Shown: positions 5,875-8,065 of the stretch, one piece after another
How the letters are laid out: the number at the start of each line of letters is the position of its first letter
Position numbering within the stretch: position 1 is the stretch's first letter
DNA from: UBA1151 sp963579925
Lineage (GTDB): Bacteria; Chloroflexota; Dehalococcoidia; Lucifugimonadales; Lucifugimonadaceae
Reading direction: 5' to 3'
DNA: 8,065 bases
NCBI GenBank assembly: GCA_963579925.1
Contig: CAUZJA010000127.1
Span: 1 to 8,065 of the forward strand
Position numbers and translations under genes: made by a program
The notes under the pieces: generated by a model
What the model was told of the DNA's origin: nothing
The model's database searches: none
Seen by the model: only the letters and a program-made list of their open reading frames with translations

Positions 5875-6807
5875 CTAACCCTTCCACGTAAAGAACTCAG
5901 AAACCTCCAGCAGCAGTCGATCCAACTCATCTGAGTCCCGAGAATCCATGTGCTTGCGTGCCGGCCCCCGCATGTATGGAGAATCGATCACCCCTCGACG
6001 ATGCAGCACGTTCTTGTACACAGCAGCGCCAAACGCGCTCTCAAACAAGAGCATCGGCGCCATCTTGTTGTAGATACGAATCGACTCCGCCTCATCGCCG
6101 CGCTCCAGCGCACCCCACAGCGCCGCGTGAACGTCTGGCACGTGGCAGCCCGGCATCGTGCCGCTGGCGCCGCGAGCGTACTCGTCCAGCAAGTAACGAC
6201 CGCCCATGCCGCCCATCACGCCTTCCAGCGCCTCGCCAGCAGCTTCAAACTCTGCGGTGATCGCCTGACCCGGCGGCATCGTCTCTTCTTTGATGTAGGA
6301 GATCGTCTTCACATCTTTCAGCAGGCGAACCATCACATCAAGCGGAATCTTCTGGCCTGCTGGCGGGTCGTGATTCTGGATGAACACCGGAATCTCAACC
6401 GCCTCACCTATGCCTCGGTAGTACTCCTCCATCACGAACGGCGACACGCTACGAGAGATCGGCGGCAGTGCCATCAACGCGTTCGCTCCGGCCTCCTGCG
6501 CCGACAGCGACAGCTCAATCGCATGTTGGACAGACACTCCTGAGATACCGGCTACCAGCGGCAGTGCCCCGGCATTCGCATCCACCCCGGCCTTGATGAC
6601 CGCAACGCGCTCAGAGTCAGAGAGTGTGAAAAATTCGCTGGCGTTGACTGGCATAACAATCCCGTGCGAGCCAGTAGCAATGCAGTACTCAACGCACTTC
6701 GACACGCCTTTGAAGTCGATCGATCCGTCTTCATGGAACGCCGTCACAGGAATCGCGTACACGCCCCTGAACTTCGCCCGAGACCGCAGCATCTCCGCTT
6801 CTGTCAC
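5875..6807 (-). CDS. Dihydrodipicolinate synthase/N-acetylneuraminate lyase family protein (class I aldolase/dehydratase fold)
   Basis: A cytosolic TIM-barrel protein of the DapA superfamily, 310 residues (usual 290-310). These enzymes form a Schiff base between a lysine and a 2-oxoacid and then add, cleave or dehydrate. GVYAIPVTAFHEDGSID (15-31) is the family's N-terminal strand, and Y171-I-K173-E-E holds the Schiff-base lysine K173. Two other active-site elements differ from E. coli DapA. The GTTGE loop reads PVNASEF (53-59), and the VTPYY stretch carrying the catalytic tyrosine reads ALPPISRSV (113-121). The YNVP-like strand reads FIQNHDPPAG (142-151). It is therefore probably not a lysine-biosynthetic synthase; a sugar-acid or 2-oxoacid lyase or dehydratase is more likely. 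GTG at 6807 is chosen because GAGG lies 8 bases upstream; an in-frame extension back to 6951 adds 48 residues unlike the family and crosses the control region. ATG at 6792 would give 305 residues. It is divergent from the dehydrogenase gene. Confidence 0.9.
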   Translation of the reverse strand: MTEAEMLRSRAKFRGVYAIPVTAFHEDGSIDFKGVSKCVEYCIATGSHGIVMPVNASEFFTLSDSERVAVIKAGVDANAGALPLVAGISGVSVQHAIELSLSAQEAGANALMALPPISRSVSPFVMEEYYRGIGEAVEIPVFIQNHDPPAGQKIPLDVMVRLLKDVKTISYIKEETMPPGQAITAEFEAAGEALEGVMGGMGGRYLLDEYARGASGTMPGCHVPDVHAALWGALERGDEAESIRIYNKMAPMLLFESAFGAAVYKNVLHRRGVIDSPYMRGPARKHMDSRDSDELDRLLLEVSEFFTWKG

Positions 6808-6815
6808 CAATTGAT

Positions 6816-6819
6816 CCTC
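6816..6819 (-). promoter_or_regulatory. Ribosome binding site deciding the DapA-like start
   Basis: GAGG on the minus strand within AGAAGAGGAT, 8 bases before GTG at 6807. It supports the 310-residue protein. Confidence 0.65.
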
Positions 6820-6860
6820 TTCTCTGGACCCGGGAAGGGCCTCAAAATGTCCGGTTCTTT

Positions 6861-6868
6861 TTGCGCAA
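6861..6868. promoter_or_regulatory. TTGCGCAA palindrome in the divergent control region
   Basis: A perfect 8-base palindrome, its centre 25 bases from the centre of the LacI-type site at 6882-6897. It could be a second weak operator or chance; palindromes of this length are common. Confidence 0.2.
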
Positions 6869-6881
6869 GAACTCGACTGTA

Positions 6882-6897
6882 ACGCAAACGGTTGCCT
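6882..6897. promoter_or_regulatory. LacI/PurR-family operator-like site
   Basis: ACGCAAACGGTTGCCT matches every fixed position of the classical E. coli PurR box, ANGCAANCGNTTNCNT. Its two half-sites, read outward from the central CG, agree at 6 of 8 bases. LacI/GalR-family regulators in many phyla bind CG-centred sites of this type. The site lies midway between the divergent DapA-like and dehydrogenase genes, and just upstream of a -10-like TACAAT (6907-6912), where a bound repressor would block the -35 region. No LacI-family gene is in the window. The site is seen directly; its function is inferred. Confidence 0.5.
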
Positions 6898-6906
6898 CTT
6901 CGCGGG

Positions 6907-6912
6907 TACAAT
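6907..6912 (+). promoter_or_regulatory. Possible -10 element for the dehydrogenase gene
   Basis: TACAAT matches the -10 consensus at 5 of 6 positions and would start transcription near 6919, leaving a leader of about 50 bases. The region 16-18 bases upstream shows no -35 consensus and falls inside the LacI-type site. Confidence 0.3.
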
Positions 6913-6959
6913 CCTGCATCCACACCACTCCAAATTCTTAATTGATAGCAATAAATGCT

Positions 6960-6963
6960 GAGG
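6960..6963 (+). promoter_or_regulatory. Ribosome binding site deciding the dehydrogenase start
   Basis: GAGG within GCTGAGGTAGGACAT, 8 bases before ATG at 6972. It favours this ATG over the TTG at 6942, which would add ten residues encoded across the ribosome binding site. Confidence 0.6.
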
Positions 6964-6971
6964 TAGGACAT

Positions 6972-8018
6972 ATGCCGGACATAATGCGCGGTGCGCTGCA
7001 CGATGGTGGCGACAAGGTTAATTTCCGCGACGATCTTGCGATGCCAGCGCCGTTCCCCGGCTCCGCACTTATCCGAGTCCGCCAGTCCGGCATCTGCGGC
7101 TCCGATCTCCACATGAACAATGAGCGCACTGAACAGCAGGTAGTCCCCAGCGGGCATGAAGTCACCGGCGAGATTGTTGAACTGCCAGATGGCGAAACAG
7201 ACCTGCAGGTTGGCGACCGGGTGGCTATCGAAACAATCGGGGCAGGGCAGGCGTGTCTCAACTGCTGGTACTGCCGCTCAGGCCAGTACCGCCACTGCCA
7301 GAACAAATCTGGCGATACAGGTGGCGGATTTGCTGAGTACATGACCCGCAAACCTGCCGGTCTCTTCAAACTCACCGACGACATGGACTGGACCGACGGC
7401 GCTCTAGTCGAGCCGTTGGCCGTCTCCGTGCACGCCGTCCGATGGGGTGGCATGGCCCCCGGTGACACCGTTGCCGTCGTAGGCTCCGCCACCATCGGCC
7501 TCACCGCCATCGCAGCCGCCCGCCACCTCGGTGCCGGCAAGATCATCGCCTCCGCCAAGTACGATCAGCAGAAGATGGCCGCTGCGGCAATGGGCGCCGA
7601 CATCGTCGTCGGCTCTGAGCCGGGAGAACTTGAAGAGGCAGCCCGCGATGAAACCGATGGCCGCGGGGCAGACATAGTGCTGGAATCTATCGGTGGCACA
7701 AGGTCAGACACACTCGTCCAATCACTGGAAACGTGCCGACCACAGGGCAAAGCCATCATCATCGGCGGCTTCCGCGATCCGTTTGAATTTGATTTCATGC
7801 GCCCGATGCTGCAAGAGAAGACGGTCCTGCTATCGTCCTGCTACGGCGTTGTAGACGGACACCACGACTACGAAGTGTCGATCGACATCCTCGCCAGCGG
7901 TCGGACCCCACTGCGAGAGATGGTCACGCACAGGGTCTCGTTGGAAGAGATTCAGGAGGGCTTTGACCTCGCGTACGACAAATCTTCAGGCTCACTCAAA
8001 GTGCACGTGGAGGTCTAG
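6972..8018 (+). CDS. Zinc-dependent medium-chain alcohol dehydrogenase
   Basis: A cytosolic zinc-dependent medium-chain dehydrogenase of the sorbitol/threonine dehydrogenase type, 348 residues (usual 340-360), which interconverts an alcohol and a carbonyl with NAD(P). The catalytic zinc ligands are C42 (GICGSDLH) and H62-E63 (GHEVTGEI), with E147 in LVEPLAV. The structural zinc lobe is C95, C98, C101 and C109 (spacing 2, 2, 7). The Rossmann turn is G171-S-A-T-I-G176, where the family normally has GxGxxG; the middle glycine is alanine. The acid usually found at the end of the second strand (ASD-type) is A195 followed by K196, which hints at NADP preference. The C-terminus has the family's VSLEEIQEGFDLAYDK. 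ATG at 6972 has GAGG 8 bases upstream. The gene is divergent from the DapA-like gene behind the LacI-type site, and the next gene starts at its stop codon. Sugar or sugar-acid oxidation is plausible; the substrate is unknown. Confidence 0.93.
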   Translation: MPDIMRGALHDGGDKVNFRDDLAMPAPFPGSALIRVRQSGICGSDLHMNNERTEQQVVPSGHEVTGEIVELPDGETDLQVGDRVAIETIGAGQACLNCWYCRSGQYRHCQNKSGDTGGGFAEYMTRKPAGLFKLTDDMDWTDGALVEPLAVSVHAVRWGGMAPGDTVAVVGSATIGLTAIAAARHLGAGKIIASAKYDQQKMAAAAMGADIVVGSEPGELEEAARDETDGRGADIVLESIGGTRSDTLVQSLETCRPQGKAIIIGGFRDPFEFDFMRPMLQEKTVLLSSCYGVVDGHHDYEVSIDILASGRTPLREMVTHRVSLEEIQEGFDLAYDKSSGSLKVHVEV

Positions 8019-8065
8019 ATGCAAAGCGCGATTTCAATGGCCTCAACCGAGGGTGAGCCAAACGG
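8019..8065 (+). CDS. Start of a downstream gene, cut by the window end
   Basis: ATG at 8019 directly follows the dehydrogenase TAG, with GGAGG at 8009-8013 leaving a 5-base spacer, the strongest ribosome binding site in the window. Fifteen complete codons are visible, beginning MQSAISMASTEGEPN, too few to recognise a family. The arrangement makes it the next gene of the dehydrogenase operon. Confidence 0.6.
   Translation, partial: MQSAISMASTEGEPN

Noticed and set aside
5280..5891. Plus-strand open frame of 203 codons across the acetyltransferase
   Set aside because: It is antisense to a conserved GNAT domain and its peptide shows no recognisable motif.
5950..6543. Plus-strand open frame of 197 codons opposite the DapA-like gene
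   Set aside because: The peptide is rich in Arg, His and Gln with no family character, and the minus strand holds a well-conserved enzyme there.
6938..7558. Minus-strand open frame of 206 codons opposite the dehydrogenase
   Set aside because: Low-complexity Pro/Ser/Arg composition, and it lies antisense to a clear zinc dehydrogenase.

Overview
The window is a stretch of bacterial chromosome, moderately GC-rich by eye, that is densely coding and carries catabolic or accessory genes with short intergenic gaps and frequent strand switches. There are nine complete protein genes, the start of a tenth, and no RNA genes, insertion sequences or CRISPR. The mix of a thiamine-diphosphate enzyme, a type II haloacid dehalogenase, a monocarboxylate-type MFS carrier, a divergent DapA-family lyase and a zinc alcohol dehydrogenase resembles the accessory metabolism of marine Chloroflexota (Dehalococcoidia/SAR202 type). 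No phylogenetic marker is present, so that assignment is a weak inference from gene content.

Left part (1-4480): a ThDP enzyme on the minus strand (6-1658) is divergent from a haloacid dehalogenase (1786-2514, plus). After a 346-base gap with only possible decayed coding fragments come a 12-segment MFS transporter (2861-4174) and, 6 bases later, a 78-residue single-span membrane protein (4181-4417). A large imperfect hairpin (4439-4478) closes this unit. The simplest reading is uptake of a small organic acid by the MFS carrier, dehalogenation or other HAD chemistry in the cytosol, and further 2-oxoacid chemistry by the ThDP enzyme.

Middle part (4552-5792): a lipoprotein signal peptidase homologue (lspA-like, plus) is convergent with an overlapping minus-strand pair, a GNAT acetyltransferase followed by an 80-residue DUF2007-like protein.

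Right part (5875-8065): a DapA/N-acetylneuraminate-lyase superfamily protein (minus) and a zinc-dependent medium-chain dehydrogenase (plus) are divergently transcribed from a 164-base control region. That region contains a 16-base site matching every fixed position of the classical PurR/LacI-family operator consensus. A further gene starts directly at the dehydrogenase stop codon behind a strong ribosome binding site and leaves the window. Aldolase or dehydratase plus dehydrogenase under a LacI-type regulator is typical of sugar or sugar-acid catabolism.

I found no clear new defence system or mobile system. The points most worth following are the LacI-type operator, the DapA-like enzyme with replaced catalytic residues, the haloacid dehalogenase/transporter/small membrane protein cluster, and the possible gene remnants at 2515-2860.
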